A stretch of DNA of 64,000 bases from Roseburia rectibacter (GTDB lineage Bacteria > Bacillota > Clostridia > Lachnospirales > Lachnospiraceae). Location of the stretch: NCBI RefSeq assembly GCF_014287515.2, contig NZ_CP092473.1:664001-728000 (forward strand), written 5' to 3'. Position numbers and translations under genes: made by a program. Numbering within the stretch: position 1 is the stretch's first letter; each line of letters starts with the position of its first letter. Of this stretch, positions 56,077 to 64,000 are shown in pieces. The notes beneath the pieces are model-generated. The model did not search any database and had not been told where the DNA came from. It saw nothing but the letters and a program-made list of their open reading frames with translations.

Positions 56077-57639
56077 ATGAACAAAAGATTAAAAGATAAA
56101 AAACTATTGTCTGGAATGATCGTTACCGGTGGATTTCTTATAATATTGGCGGGAGGTGCACTGACGCAGCAGACGGCATTAGGACAGAGTTATCAGAGTG
56201 TGTATATAGATGGAATATTTGTCGGTTATGTGGCAGAAAATGTCGATGTGAAGGAGGCAATCCGGAAGGCAAGAAGAGAACTGGCAGCAGAGTCAGAAAA
56301 ACGTCTGTGTATGGATTATGAATGGTCAGTAAAGACAGAAAAGAAGCCGTTTGTGCATCTGGAAAAGAAAGAAGCATTAGAAGAGCAACTGAAAAATGTG
56401 CTGTCAGAAAAGACGATTGAGAGCAGAGAGCGTGCATATACAGTTGCGATCGGTTCCTACCGTGGGAATTTTACAACAATCGATGAAGTGACGGATTTTT
56501 TGAACCAGGTCAGAAAAAAAGCGGATGAAGAAGATGCGTATACAGTTACATACCAGTCGTTGGAAGGACAGATTGACGGAATATTAACGGCGGATCTGAA
56601 ACAAAAAGAAAGCGAAGCCGATTTGGCAAAAGAAGGGGAAAAAGAAACACAGGATATACAGGCATCATCGCTTGCAGGTGTCTCATTAGAGTCGGCAACA
56701 CAGCTTTTGGATGCTGTGACGTCGGATGCGGCGGATTTTTATGAAACAGGTGTCCTTGACATGGCATTTGTGGAAAATGTTGAGGTTTATGAAAATTACG
56801 TGCAGCCGGATGCATTTACTAATCCGGGTGATGCTGCTGCGGAAGTAACAAAAGAGAAAGAATCGAATAAAATATATGTAGTAGAGAGTGGTGACTGTCT
56901 CTCTGTGATCGCACTTGACCATGACACAAAAGTTACGGATATTATGGCATTAAACGGACTCGAAAATGCAGACGCACTGCGAGAAGGACAGGAGCTTATC
57001 ATTGCGGTTCCGGAACCGGATTTAAAGATCAGGCTGACTGTAGGGGAAGTTTACGAGGAAGATTATGAGGAAGAACCTGTCATTATGGAAAATGATTCCT
57101 GGTATACCAATCAGGAGGAAGTTATAGAAGAAGGTGTGTCAGGACATCGTGAGAGAAATGATATCGTCGTATATGAAAACGGCTCTGAGGTAAGCAGGGA
57201 GCTGGCACACCAGAAAATCATGACGGCAGCGAAGGCAGCAGTTGTGGAACGGGGAACGATCGTACCACCGACATACATCAAACCGATTGCCGGCGGAAGA
57301 TTTACATCGGGATTCGGAAGACGCTGGGGAAGAATGCATAAAGGTGTGGACTGGGCATGCCCGGTTGGAACAACCGTGTATGCGTCCTGTGCCGGAACTG
57401 TGATCCAGGCTTCTTATAATGGAGGATACGGTAACAATGTCGTGATCAGCCATGCAGATGGAAGACTGACACGTTATGCACATAACAGTAAACTGTTAGT
57501 GAAAGTTGGCCAGAAAGTGGAGCAGGGAGAACCGATCGCACTGAGTGGAAGCACCGGACGCTCCACAGGACCGCATGTGCATTTTGAAATCTATATCGGA
57601 GGCGCAGCAGTTAATCCACTGAAGTATATCAGTAACTGA
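56077..57639 (+). CDS. LysM and M23 peptidoglycan endopeptidase, membrane-anchored
   Basis: A 520-residue exported protein: an N-terminal hydrophobic anchor (LLSGMIVTGGFLIILAGGALT, about 8-28), a G5-less linker region, a LysM domain (about 265-312; IYVVESGDCLSVIALDHDTKVTDIMALNGL), then a Glu-rich stretch and an M23/LytM domain (about 403-518). The zinc ligands are H421 and D425 (HKGVD) and H502 in HVH (500-502); all are present, so it should be an active D,D- or D,L-endopeptidase acting on the wall. Only a weak binding site precedes the ATG. murA follows downstream from its own promoter. Confidence 0.92.
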   Translation: MNKRLKDKKLLSGMIVTGGFLIILAGGALTQQTALGQSYQSVYIDGIFVGYVAENVDVKEAIRKARRELAAESEKRLCMDYEWSVKTEKKPFVHLEKKEALEEQLKNVLSEKTIESRERAYTVAIGSYRGNFTTIDEVTDFLNQVRKKADEEDAYTVTYQSLEGQIDGILTADLKQKESEADLAKEGEKETQDIQASSLAGVSLESATQLLDAVTSDAADFYETGVLDMAFVENVEVYENYVQPDAFTNPGDAAAEVTKEKESNKIYVVESGDCLSVIALDHDTKVTDIMALNGLENADALREGQELIIAVPEPDLKIRLTVGEVYEEDYEEEPVIMENDSWYTNQEEVIEEGVSGHRERNDIVVYENGSEVSRELAHQKIMTAAKAAVVERGTIVPPTYIKPIAGGRFTSGFGRRWGRMHKGVDWACPVGTTVYASCAGTVIQASYNGGYGNNVVISHADGRLTRYAHNSKLLVKVGQKVEQGEPIALSGSTGRSTGPHVHFEIYIGGAAVNPLKYISN

Positions 57640-57727
57640 TAAAAATTGAATGTAAAGTGTGTGGAAATGCAGATTTTTTTGGGAATATCTGCATATTTAC
57701 AACAAAATTGAAACTGTGATATAATTC

Positions 57728-57757
57728 TTGACAAAAGCACATAATAGCAACTATAAT
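57728..57757 (+). promoter_or_regulatory. murA promoter
   Basis: TTGACA (57728-57733), 18 bases and TATAAT (57752-57757), 36 bases before the start codon. Confidence 0.75.
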
Positions 57758-57793
57758 TATGTGTTTGTATGAAAAGGTTCATAGAGGTGTGAT

Positions 57794-59086
57794 ATGGAAC
57801 AATATGTCATTAAAGGAGGCAATCCGTTAGTCGGTGAAGTGGAAATCGGCGGGGCAAAAAATGCTGCGCTTGCCATCATTTCTGCGGCAGTCATGACGGA
57901 TGAGACCGTTACAATAGAAAATTTACCAAATGTCAGAGATATCAATGTGCTGTTAAATGCGATCAGTGATATCGGAGCGAAGGTAGACAGACTGGATACA
58001 CATACGGTGAAAATGAACGGATCATTTATTCACAATCTGGTTGTGGACAATGAATATATCCGTAAGATAAGGGCATCCTATTATCTGCTTGGAGCTCTCC
58101 TTGGCAAGTATAAACATGCAGAGGTAGCTCTTCCGGGTGGCTGTGATATCGGAAGCCGTCCGTTTGACCTTCATCTGAAAGGATTCCGTGCATTAGGTGC
58201 GACAGTAGATATCCGGCATGGTCTTGTGGTTGCAGATGCAAAGCAGTTAAAAGGAACGCATATATATCTGGATAAGGTATCTGTCGGTGCAACGATTAAC
58301 ATTATGATGGCAGCAGCCATGGCAGAGGGAAAAACAACTTTGGAAAATGCTGCAAAGGAACCTCATGTTGTAGATGCAGCCAACTTTTTAAACAGCATGG
58401 GTGCTAATATCAGAGGTGCAGGTACGGATGTGATCCGTATCGTCGGAGTGGAGAAGCTGCATAAAACAGAGTATTCTATCATTCCGGATCAGATTGAAGC
58501 CGGAACATTTATGCTTGCTGCAGCAGCCACAAAGGGAGATATTACAGTAAAAAATGTAATTCCGAAGCACTTAGAAGCGATCAGCGCAAAACTGCTTGAG
58601 ATCGGATGTGAGGTGGAGGAGTTTGATGATGCGGTACGCGTGGTATCTTCAAAACCATTGCATCATACACAGGTTACAACGCTTCCGTATCCGGGATTTC
58701 CAACGGATATGCAGCCACAGATCGCAGTGGTATTAGGTATTTCAGAGGGTACGAGTACCGTTACGGAAAGCATTTTTGAAAATCGTTTTAAATATGTGGG
58801 CGAGCTTGCGCGCATGGGTGCCAATTTTAAAGTCGAGAGCAATATAGCGATCATCGGCGGAGTTGACAATTATACCGGAGCACGTGTTAATGCACCGGAT
58901 CTGCGGGCGGGAGCGGCTCTTGTGATCGCAGGGCTGGCAGCAGAAGGAATCACAGTGGTAGATGATATCTACTATATTGAACGTGGATATGAAGAATTTG
59001 AGAAAAAACTCGCATCACTGGGGGCTGTGATCGAGAAAGTAAGTACAGAGAAAGAGATTCAGAAGTTTACACTGAAAGTATCTTAG
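57794..59086 (+). CDS. murA: UDP-N-acetylglucosamine 1-carboxyvinyltransferase
   Basis: A 430-residue MurA, the first committed step of peptidoglycan synthesis and the target of fosfomycin. The active-site Cys is C117 in PGGCDIGSRP, so it is expected to be sensitive. GGAKNAALAII, MAAAMAEGKTTLENAAKEP, PYPGFPTDMQPQ and NAPDLRAGAALVIAGLAA are family motifs. AGAGGTG lies 5 bases before the ATG. It is a single-gene unit with its own promoter and terminator. Confidence 0.97.
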   Translation: MEQYVIKGGNPLVGEVEIGGAKNAALAIISAAVMTDETVTIENLPNVRDINVLLNAISDIGAKVDRLDTHTVKMNGSFIHNLVVDNEYIRKIRASYYLLGALLGKYKHAEVALPGGCDIGSRPFDLHLKGFRALGATVDIRHGLVVADAKQLKGTHIYLDKVSVGATINIMMAAAMAEGKTTLENAAKEPHVVDAANFLNSMGANIRGAGTDVIRIVGVEKLHKTEYSIIPDQIEAGTFMLAAAATKGDITVKNVIPKHLEAISAKLLEIGCEVEEFDDAVRVVSSKPLHHTQVTTLPYPGFPTDMQPQIAVVLGISEGTSTVTESIFENRFKYVGELARMGANFKVESNIAIIGGVDNYTGARVNAPDLRAGAALVIAGLAAEGITVVDDIYYIERGYEEFEKKLASLGAVIEKVSTEKEIQKFTLKVS

Positions 59087-59096
59087 GAGTAGAGAA

Positions 59097-59131
59097 GGGC
59101 GTTTCCGGGTATAGGAGACGTCTTTTTTTGA
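59097..59131 (+). terminator. murA terminator
   Basis: GGCGTTTCC and GGAGACGTC pair throughout with two G-U pairs and are followed by seven T residues. Confidence 0.75.
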
Positions 59132-59153
59132 TTCATAGGAAATGAGGATAAAG

Positions 59154-59894
59154 ATGAGAAAAATATTTCAAAAAGAACTGGATATGATACTTCACTGGAA
59201 TCTCACGCTGGTTGGTGGATTCCTTGGAACTTATGCGATATTGCTGCATGCAGGAAATTTTGGATCTGCACAGACCGGAAACGTTATGGAGATGGCAGCG
59301 GCACTTACCGGTAAAGATTTTGCAGAAGTGGGAATAAGATTTCTGGCATTTCTTATTTTTGGCAGTGCGATCGTTATCTCCTATCTGCTGACGAATTTTA
59401 CCAGACTGGATATGCGAAGGCTGGTACTCTGGGTAGATGCGGCAGGACTTACCGCAACAGCGGTCATGCCGGAGGGAATGTCTGCGGTTGTAAGTCTTTA
59501 TCCGATATTTTTCTGTTCGGCATTCCAGTGGGGAAGTTATTCCGGTGCATCCGGGTATAACAGTGCAAGCATTTTTACCACGAATAATTTTAAGCAGTCG
59601 CTGCTTGCATGGACACAGTACATATTGACAAAGGATCCGGAATTTCGCAGAAAAGGAATCATGTATACCATGACAGTACTTTCTTTTTTTGCAGGTGCAT
59701 GTATCGGATGTGTGTCTGTCTATGCATATGGTGTGTATGGCGCATTTGTGGGATTTGTTCCGTTGATTGCCGCACGTGTGTTTATGCATATTGGAAAGAT
59801 ACCGGTTTTGAATGGAACACCGGAAGAAATCGAAGAGGAAGCAGAAGAAGCGCTCGAAGAGGCAGCTCTGTTAGAAAACGATCAGAAAATATGA
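59154..59894 (+). CDS. YoaK/DUF1275-family membrane protein
   Basis: A 246-residue integral membrane protein of the YoaK (DUF1275) family, with about six transmembrane helices. GGFLGTYAILLHAGNFGSAQTGNVMEMAA contains the family TGN signature. Function is unknown; some relatives are linked to exopolysaccharide or transport loci. The C-terminal EEIEEEAEEALEEAALLEND is a charged cytoplasmic tail. I use the second ATG (GAGG about 5 bases upstream). Its 3' end is one arm of a long hairpin that also carries the stop codon. Confidence 0.85.
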   Translation: MRKIFQKELDMILHWNLTLVGGFLGTYAILLHAGNFGSAQTGNVMEMAAALTGKDFAEVGIRFLAFLIFGSAIVISYLLTNFTRLDMRRLVLWVDAAGLTATAVMPEGMSAVVSLYPIFFCSAFQWGSYSGASGYNSASIFTTNNFKQSLLAWTQYILTKDPEFRRKGIMYTMTVLSFFAGACIGCVSVYAYGVYGAFVGFVPLIAARVFMHIGKIPVLNGTPEEIEEEAEEALEEAALLENDQKI

Positions 59895-59930
59895 TCGTTT
59901 TCTAAGGAGCCTCTTTGAGCGCTTCTTTTT
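59846..59930 (+). terminator. Very long terminator hairpin overlapping the YoaK gene end
   Basis: Bases 59846-59884 (starting AGAAGCGCTCGAAGAGGC and ending AAAACGATCA) pair with 59892-59926 over roughly 35 base pairs with a short bulge, leaving a 7-base loop that contains the stop codon, and a T-tract follows. The left arm encodes the last dozen codons of the protein. Confidence 0.85.
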
Positions 59931-59985
59931 GAAACTGCAGGTATATCCGAAAAATAGTGGATTCTATCTACAGCAATCAGTCCGC

Positions 59986-61065
59986 TTACAGAATACTCTG
60001 GATATGCAGATCAAGACGTGTAGACAAATCAATGCAGGAGTTATCGTTCAACTGTACGATCGGTCTTGCAAGATGCTGCTGGTTTAACATAACGATATTG
60101 GCACTCTGCCCGTTACTTAAAAGAACACGGTTGTTCTGATAAGTGGATGCGATATGCTGTAAAAAAGTCAGGATGAACTTTGGCTTATACTTCTGAAGAC
60201 CTTCCTGTTCAAAACGCTCAATGACCTGAAATGGACAAAGAGGAGCACGGTAAGATCTTGCAGCAGTCATGGCATCATAAACATCAGCGATCGCAACGAT
60301 CATTGAGCAGTCATCTAAGTCTTTCTGGATTGCTTTTAGCGGATAACCGGATCCATCACAACGCTCATGATGAAGCAGGGCAGCTTTTTTAATATGAGGA
60401 TCGATCTGCAGCGGTTTTAATAATTCGTAGCCAAATTTTGTATGTCTTTTGACGAGATCAAATTCTTCGTCTGTATATTTGCCTGGTTTATTTAAAATAT
60501 CATCCGGAATCTTTAATTTCCCGATATCATGCAAAAGACCACAGAGTGTTAAAGTGTCTAAAGTGTCAGCATCTACTTTCAGCCATTTACCGATACGCCG
60601 GCAGATCAGAGCTACATTTAAAGAATGTGCATAAGTGCTGTCATCGTAAGCACGCATATTGTGCAGCATATCAAAAAGCTCAAGTGATGTTTTACAGGAA
60701 TTAAACAGTTTAACTGTCTGGTCAAGAAGATCATTTGTGTCAAGCGGCTGATCATGAAAAACATAGCCTTCCATGGAAAACTTTAAGGAGTTCAATACGA
60801 AAGAATGATCAAACTGGAATGTCTGAAATTCTTTCGAGGCTTTTACCTTCTGGGAATAAGCCGGAATAAAATGTGGTGTTTCCGGTTCTTTTGGTTCATC
60901 CGGATCTTCAATACCGACCTCTAAAACACAGTAAAAAGAAAGACGCATGATAAGTGGTCTTGTAAGTGTGACACCTTTATCAACGATCATCTGTCCGTTC
61001 TTTGTCAGAATCTGTTCGGCAGTAATCATGCCGGGTTCAAGTTTGTTGACTGTTACCTTTTTCAT
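59986..61065 (-). CDS. HD-GYP domain protein, probable c-di-GMP phosphodiesterase
   Basis: A 359-residue cytoplasmic HD-GYP protein. An N-terminal domain of unclear type (1-105; VNKLEPGMITAEQILTKNGQMIVDKG resembles the DUF3391-like start of many HD-GYP proteins) precedes the catalytic domain: HD at 179-180 in LLHDIGKLKIPDDILNKPGK, and HHERCDGSGYP at 232-242 with the GYP signature. Both are complete, so c-di-GMP hydrolysis is expected. I start at 61065 (GGGG about 6 bases upstream), because the frame back to 61173 includes unlikely leader residues. It is convergent with the YoaK gene. Confidence 0.92.
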   Translation of the reverse strand: MKKVTVNKLEPGMITAEQILTKNGQMIVDKGVTLTRPLIMRLSFYCVLEVGIEDPDEPKEPETPHFIPAYSQKVKASKEFQTFQFDHSFVLNSLKFSMEGYVFHDQPLDTNDLLDQTVKLFNSCKTSLELFDMLHNMRAYDDSTYAHSLNVALICRRIGKWLKVDADTLDTLTLCGLLHDIGKLKIPDDILNKPGKYTDEEFDLVKRHTKFGYELLKPLQIDPHIKKAALLHHERCDGSGYPLKAIQKDLDDCSMIVAIADVYDAMTAARSYRAPLCPFQVIERFEQEGLQKYKPKFILTFLQHIASTYQNNRVLLSNGQSANIVMLNQQHLARPIVQLNDNSCIDLSTRLDLHIQSIL

Positions 61066-61206
61066 AAAAAACCCCATTTCATTCATGATAACAGAATGTC
61101 CGCGGAACATGCATTCTATTATATGTACGTTTATAATTAAGTATAGTATAGAATTTTCATATTTGAAAGTCAATCGGGTTTGTGCAAAAGGTTAAGAAAT
61201 TATACC

Positions 61207-61235
61207 TTGACATTTTAGAAAAACAGGTGTATGTT
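61207..61235 (+). promoter_or_regulatory. metK promoter
   Basis: TTGACA (61207-61212), 17 bases and TATGTT (61230-61235), directly upstream of the SAM riboswitch. Confidence 0.75.
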
Positions 61236-61274
61236 AGTCACTGTGAGTTTTATAACTTAATAACTTTTAGAATT

Positions 61275-61391
61275 TTCTTATTCAGAGTGATGGAGATACA
61301 AAGGATCTGTGAAGTCACGGCAACCCCTCTACGGAAGGTGCCAACCTGAGCGAATTGTACGTTACAGTATATATGTTCGAACAATAAGAGG
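61275..61391 (+). ncRNA. SAM-I (S-box) riboswitch upstream of metK
   Basis: The aptamer is recognisable by CTTATTCAGAGTGATGGAG, the core GTGAAGTCACGGCAACC, then GGTGCCAACCTGAGCGAAT, with P1 closed by TTCTTATT and AATAAGAG. It senses S-adenosylmethionine and turns metK off when SAM is abundant. The expression platform is the terminator at 61420. Confidence 0.95.
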
Positions 61392-61419
61392 ATTTGATGA
61401 TTGATTTACAGATATCACT

Positions 61420-61451
61420 TCCACTTGTTTTTCGCAAGTGGATTTTTTTTT
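61420..61451 (+). terminator. Riboswitch-controlled terminator before metK
   Basis: TCCACTTG (61420-61427) pairs exactly with CAAGTGGA (61435-61442) and is followed by nine T residues. It lies 29 bases after the aptamer and 42 bases before the metK start, the usual S-box OFF-switch arrangement. Confidence 0.88.
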
Positions 61452-61492
61452 GCGAAAACGCAAAAAACACTATCAGAAAAAGGAGCAAAAGA

Positions 61493-62674
61493 ATGGAAAA
61501 AAGATTATTTACATCAGAATCCGTAACAGAAGGACATCCTGACAAAGTCTGCGATGCAATCTCTGACGCAATCTTAGATGCATGTATGGCAGAAGATCCA
61601 ATGAGCCGTGTTGCATGTGAAACCGCAAGCTGTACAGGTTTCGTTTTAGTAACCGGAGAGATCACCACAAAAGCACAGTTAGATATCCCGGCAATCGTTC
61701 GTAAAACGGTAAATGAGATCGGTTACAACGATGCCAAGACAGGATTTGACGGAAATACATGTGCAGTTATGGTAGCACTTGACCAGCAGTCACCGGATAT
61801 TGCAATGGGTGTTGATAAAGCATTAGAAGCAAAAGAGGGTGCCCTGACAGATGATCTTGATACCGGAGCTGGTGATCAGGGTATGATGTTTGGTTATGCA
61901 ACCAACGAGACACCGGAGTTAATGCCATATCCGATCTCTTTAGCACACAAACTGGCATTACAGCTCACAAAAGTAAGAAAAGACGGTACACTGACTTACT
62001 TAAGACCGGACGGAAAGACACAGGTTTCCGTAGAGTACGATGAGGCTGGAAAACCGGTACGTCTTGAGGCAGTTGTATTATCTACTCAGCATGATGATGA
62101 TGTAACACAGGAGCAGATTCATGCAGACATCAAAAAATATGTTTTCGATCCGATCCTTCCGAAAGATATGATCGATGCAGATACCAAGTTCTTCATTAAC
62201 CCGACCGGACGTTTTGTAATCGGCGGACCACACGGAGATGCAGGTTTAACAGGACGTAAGATCATCGTAGACACTTACGGCGGATATGCACGTCACGGCG
62301 GCGGAGCTTTCTCTGGAAAAGACTGCACAAAGGTTGACCGTTCTGCAGCATATGCAGCACGTTACGTTGCAAAGAACATCGTAGCAGCAGGTCTTGCAGA
62401 AAAATGTGAGATCCAGTTATCCTATGCGATCGGTGTTGCACAGCCGACATCCGTTATGGTAGATACTTTCGGAACAGGCAAATTATCCGATGAGAAGTTA
62501 GTTGAGATCATTCGTGAGAACTTCGACCTTCGTCCGGCAGGTATCATCAAGATGCTTGACTTAAGAAGACCGATCTACCGTGGAACAGCAGCTTACGGAC
62601 ATTTCGGACGTACAGACTTAGACCTTCCGTGGGAGGCAGTTGATAAGGCTGATACATTAAAGAAATATCTATAA
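61493..62674 (+). CDS. metK: S-adenosylmethionine synthetase
   Basis: A 393-residue MetK that makes SAM from methionine and [63 protein letters not shown] and [21 protein letters not shown] are diagnostic. I use the ATG at 61493 with AAGGAG about 8 bases upstream; the frame continues back into the riboswitch terminator. Regulated by the SAM-I riboswitch. Confidence 0.98.
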   Translation: MEKRLFTSESVTEGHPDKVCDAISDAILDACMAEDPMSRVACETASCTGFVLVTGEITTKAQLDIPAIVRKTVNEIGYNDAKTGFDGNTCAVMVALDQQSPDIAMGVDKALEAKEGALTDDLDTGAGDQGMMFGYATNETPELMPYPISLAHKLALQLTKVRKDGTLTYLRPDGKTQVSVEYDEAGKPVRLEAVVLSTQHDDDVTQEQIHADIKKYVFDPILPKDMIDADTKFFINPTGRFVIGGPHGDAGLTGRKIIVDTYGGYARHGGGAFSGKDCTKVDRSAAYAARYVAKNIVAAGLAEKCEIQLSYAIGVAQPTSVMVDTFGTGKLSDEKLVEIIRENFDLRPAGIIKMLDLRRPIYRGTAAYGHFGRTDLDLPWEAVDKADTLKKYL

Positions 62675-62675
62675 G

Positions 62676-62720
62676 GAAATAAATTTCCTTGAAATAAATT
62701 TCCTCGAAATAAATTTCCTC
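62676..62720. repeat. Three tandem 15-bp repeats after metK
   Basis: GAAATAAATTTCCTT occurs at 62676-62690, with GAAATAAATTTCCTC at 62691-62705 and 62706-62720. The unit contains the palindrome GGAAATAAATTTCC across the junctions, so several alternative short hairpins are possible. It begins one base after the metK stop codon. Confidence 0.85.
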
Positions 62721-62805
62721 GAAGATTTTAAGTGAAAAGACAGATCCGGTTTCACAAAAAGTTTAGACAATTTTATATAAAATAAATGGGATTTGTAATT
62801 TTTCA

Positions 62806-62868
62806 TGTTATAATAGGTCATAAAGGTATTTTTATGAAATCATAAAGATGCTTTTATGACCATTTTTT
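62806..62868 (+). promoter_or_regulatory. Extended -10 followed by a hairpin and T-tract before the histidine kinase
   Basis: TGTTATAAT (62806-62814) is an extended -10. Two bases later GGTCATAAA (62816-62824) pairs with TTTATGACC (62853-62861), followed by ATTTTTT. Inner CATAAAG/TTTATG copies allow alternative pairings. Start codon and Shine-Dalgarno lie just downstream. It is either a transcription attenuator in the kinase leader or a terminator of the metK unit. Confidence 0.5.
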
Positions 62869-62885
62869 ATGGCAGGGAGATTACA

Positions 62886-64000
62886 ATGAAACTGAAATCC
62901 AAAATTATTATTTCTTTTTGTATTATTATTTTTGTCCCGATCGTGCTGATGATGGCGGCACTTTTCAGTTTTCAGCGTATCCAGGTAAAAGCGATTGAGC
63001 AGACTTATGGGATCACGGAAAATAATTATAGTTATTTTTCAAATTCCATGCAGCTTCTGAGCCGCTTTACCAAAGAATGTTTCAAAGAACTGAAGGATAC
63101 GGCGAAGGATGATCCGGCGCGGCTGGAAGATCAGGATTATTTAGATGAACTTAATCAGACTTTAGAGGAGAAGAGTTCTTATCTGATCGTAAGAAAAGAT
63201 AAGGAGCTGATTTACATTGGCGAGGATGCAAGTATTTCACTTCTGACACAGCTGCCATCCTATGGGGATACTGTGAAAGATGAGGATGCCGGAACTTACA
63301 TTGACGGTGATGAACAGGTACTGATCAAGCAGATCGATTTCCAGTTTCAGGATGGAAGTGCGGGAAGTGCATTTATCGTTACAATTTTAGAGGAGACTGT
63401 TCCTGAGGTAAAGAAACTGCTCATTGATGTATTAGTTTCCATTATTCTCATTCTTGTGCTGACAGCGACAATGTTAACCATCTGGATGTATACGAGCATG
63501 ATCAATCCGATCAGAAAACTGCAGACGGCAGCACAGAATATCAAAGATGGTAATCTTGATTTCTCCGTGGAATCGGACAGCAAGGATGAGATCGGTGAAC
63601 TCTGCAGATCGTTTGAGGAGATGCGTCTGCGCTTAAAAGACAATGCGGAGGAAAAGATCGAGGGTGAAAAAGAAAATAAGACACTGATCAGTAATATTGC
63701 GCATGATTTAAAGACACCGATCACAGCAGTAAAGGGATATGCGGAAGGACTTATGGATGGTGTAGCTGATACACCGGAGAAACGGGATAAATATATCCGC
63801 ACGATCTATAATAAGGCAAACGAAATGGATACACTTTTAAATGAGTTGACATTGTATGCTAAAATTGATACAAATCGTATTCCATATAATTTTGCAAAAA
63901 TTAACGTATCAGAATATTTTAATGACTGCGTAGAGGAGATCGGGCTTGACCTCGAGACAAGAAATATCAGGCTTGCTTATTTTAATTATGTGGATGAAAA
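62886..64000 (+). CDS. Sensor histidine kinase, partial at right edge
   Basis: The first 371 codons of a membrane histidine kinase that continues beyond the window. TM1 is IIISFCIIIFVPIVLMMAAL (about 7-26), an extracytoplasmic sensor of about 150 residues follows, TM2 is near 180-205 (VLVSIILILVLTATMLTIWMY), then HAMP (INPIRKLQTAAQNIKDGNL, about 210-260) and the HisKA motif SNIAHDLKTPITAVKGYAEG with H273. The ATP-binding domain is outside the window. A response regulator is not upstream; it probably follows. GGGAG lies about 7 bases before the ATG. Confidence 0.9.
   Translation, partial: MKLKSKIIISFCIIIFVPIVLMMAALFSFQRIQVKAIEQTYGITENNYSYFSNSMQLLSRFTKECFKELKDTAKDDPARLEDQDYLDELNQTLEEKSSYLIVRKDKELIYIGEDASISLLTQLPSYGDTVKDEDAGTYIDGDEQVLIKQIDFQFQDGSAGSAFIVTILEETVPEVKKLLIDVLVSIILILVLTATMLTIWMYTSMINPIRKLQTAAQNIKDGNLDFSVESDSKDEIGELCRSFEEMRLRLKDNAEEKIEGEKENKTLISNIAHDLKTPITAVKGYAEGLMDGVADTPEKRDKYIRTIYNKANEMDTLLNELTLYAKIDTNRIPYNFAKINVSEYFNDCVEEIGLDLETRNIRLAYFNYVDE

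Overview
This is a chromosomal window from a low-to-moderate-GC anaerobic Firmicute. It most resembles a Roseburia/Agathobacter-type Lachnospiraceae. The pointers are the minimal SUF operon (sufCBDSU), the paired glgC/glgD genes, SpoVG, a long-form PRPP synthase, Clostridia-style DnaC/DnaD genes, gut-glycan hydrolases (GH2, GH31) and an S-box metK. This placement is inferred from gene content, not from a database search.

Layout. 1-9.8 kb: a Ter/tellurite-type stress cluster (YceG-like, TelA, two TerD, a PMCA-type Ca2+ P-ATPase, a HAD phosphatase), facing a minus-strand pair (TerD with a Ser/Thr-rich N-terminal extension, then AIM24). 10-15.2 kb: a secreted Ig/Fn3-like protein, a DUF188 protein, a GH2 beta-mannosidase and an alpha/beta hydrolase. 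15.2-16.2 kb: first copy of a long non-coding inverted-module repeat. 16.5-23.5 kb: enolase, the complete SUF Fe-S operon and a small HMA-fold-like protein. 24-31.8 kb: an FtsX-type ABC exporter, a cytidylate-kinase-like protein, a CorA-like transporter and a NitT/TauT-type ABC importer. 31.9-32.9 kb: second repeat copy. 33-40 kb: GH31 glucosidase, a Pro-rich protein, a large membrane-anchored protein with a degenerate C39-like C-terminus, an HPr-like protein and a Lys/Ala-rich protein. 40-45.2 kb, minus strand: prs, dnaC, dnaD, murC, with two pairs of tandem DnaA boxes between murC and dnaD. 45.5-48.2 kb: glgC-glgD and spoVG. 48.3-49.2 kb: third repeat copy. 49.4-59.9 kb: a short GlmU-like uridylyltransferase, pth, mfd, a PrsA/SurA-like foldase, aroK, a LysM-M23 endopeptidase, murA and a YoaK-family protein. 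60-64 kb: an HD-GYP protein (minus strand), a SAM-I riboswitch with metK, and a sensor histidine kinase that runs off the right edge.

The most unusual feature is the repeat family. Three copies (929-1030 bp, matching terminal inverted repeats) each consist of two inverted, related modules of about 350 bp around an AT-rich spacer. Several stems differ between copies by paired, compensating substitutions, which suggests that base pairing itself is selected. I see no protein in these elements; the small ORFs that cross them are best read as spurious. A second unusual signal is one palindrome-like operator (core AGTTAGA-N-ATAACTAAC) that recurs just downstream of the -10 box at three promoters (alpha/beta hydrolase, enolase, small HMA-like gene), suggesting a shared local regulon. 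The suf operon has a different operator-like palindrome at its own start site.
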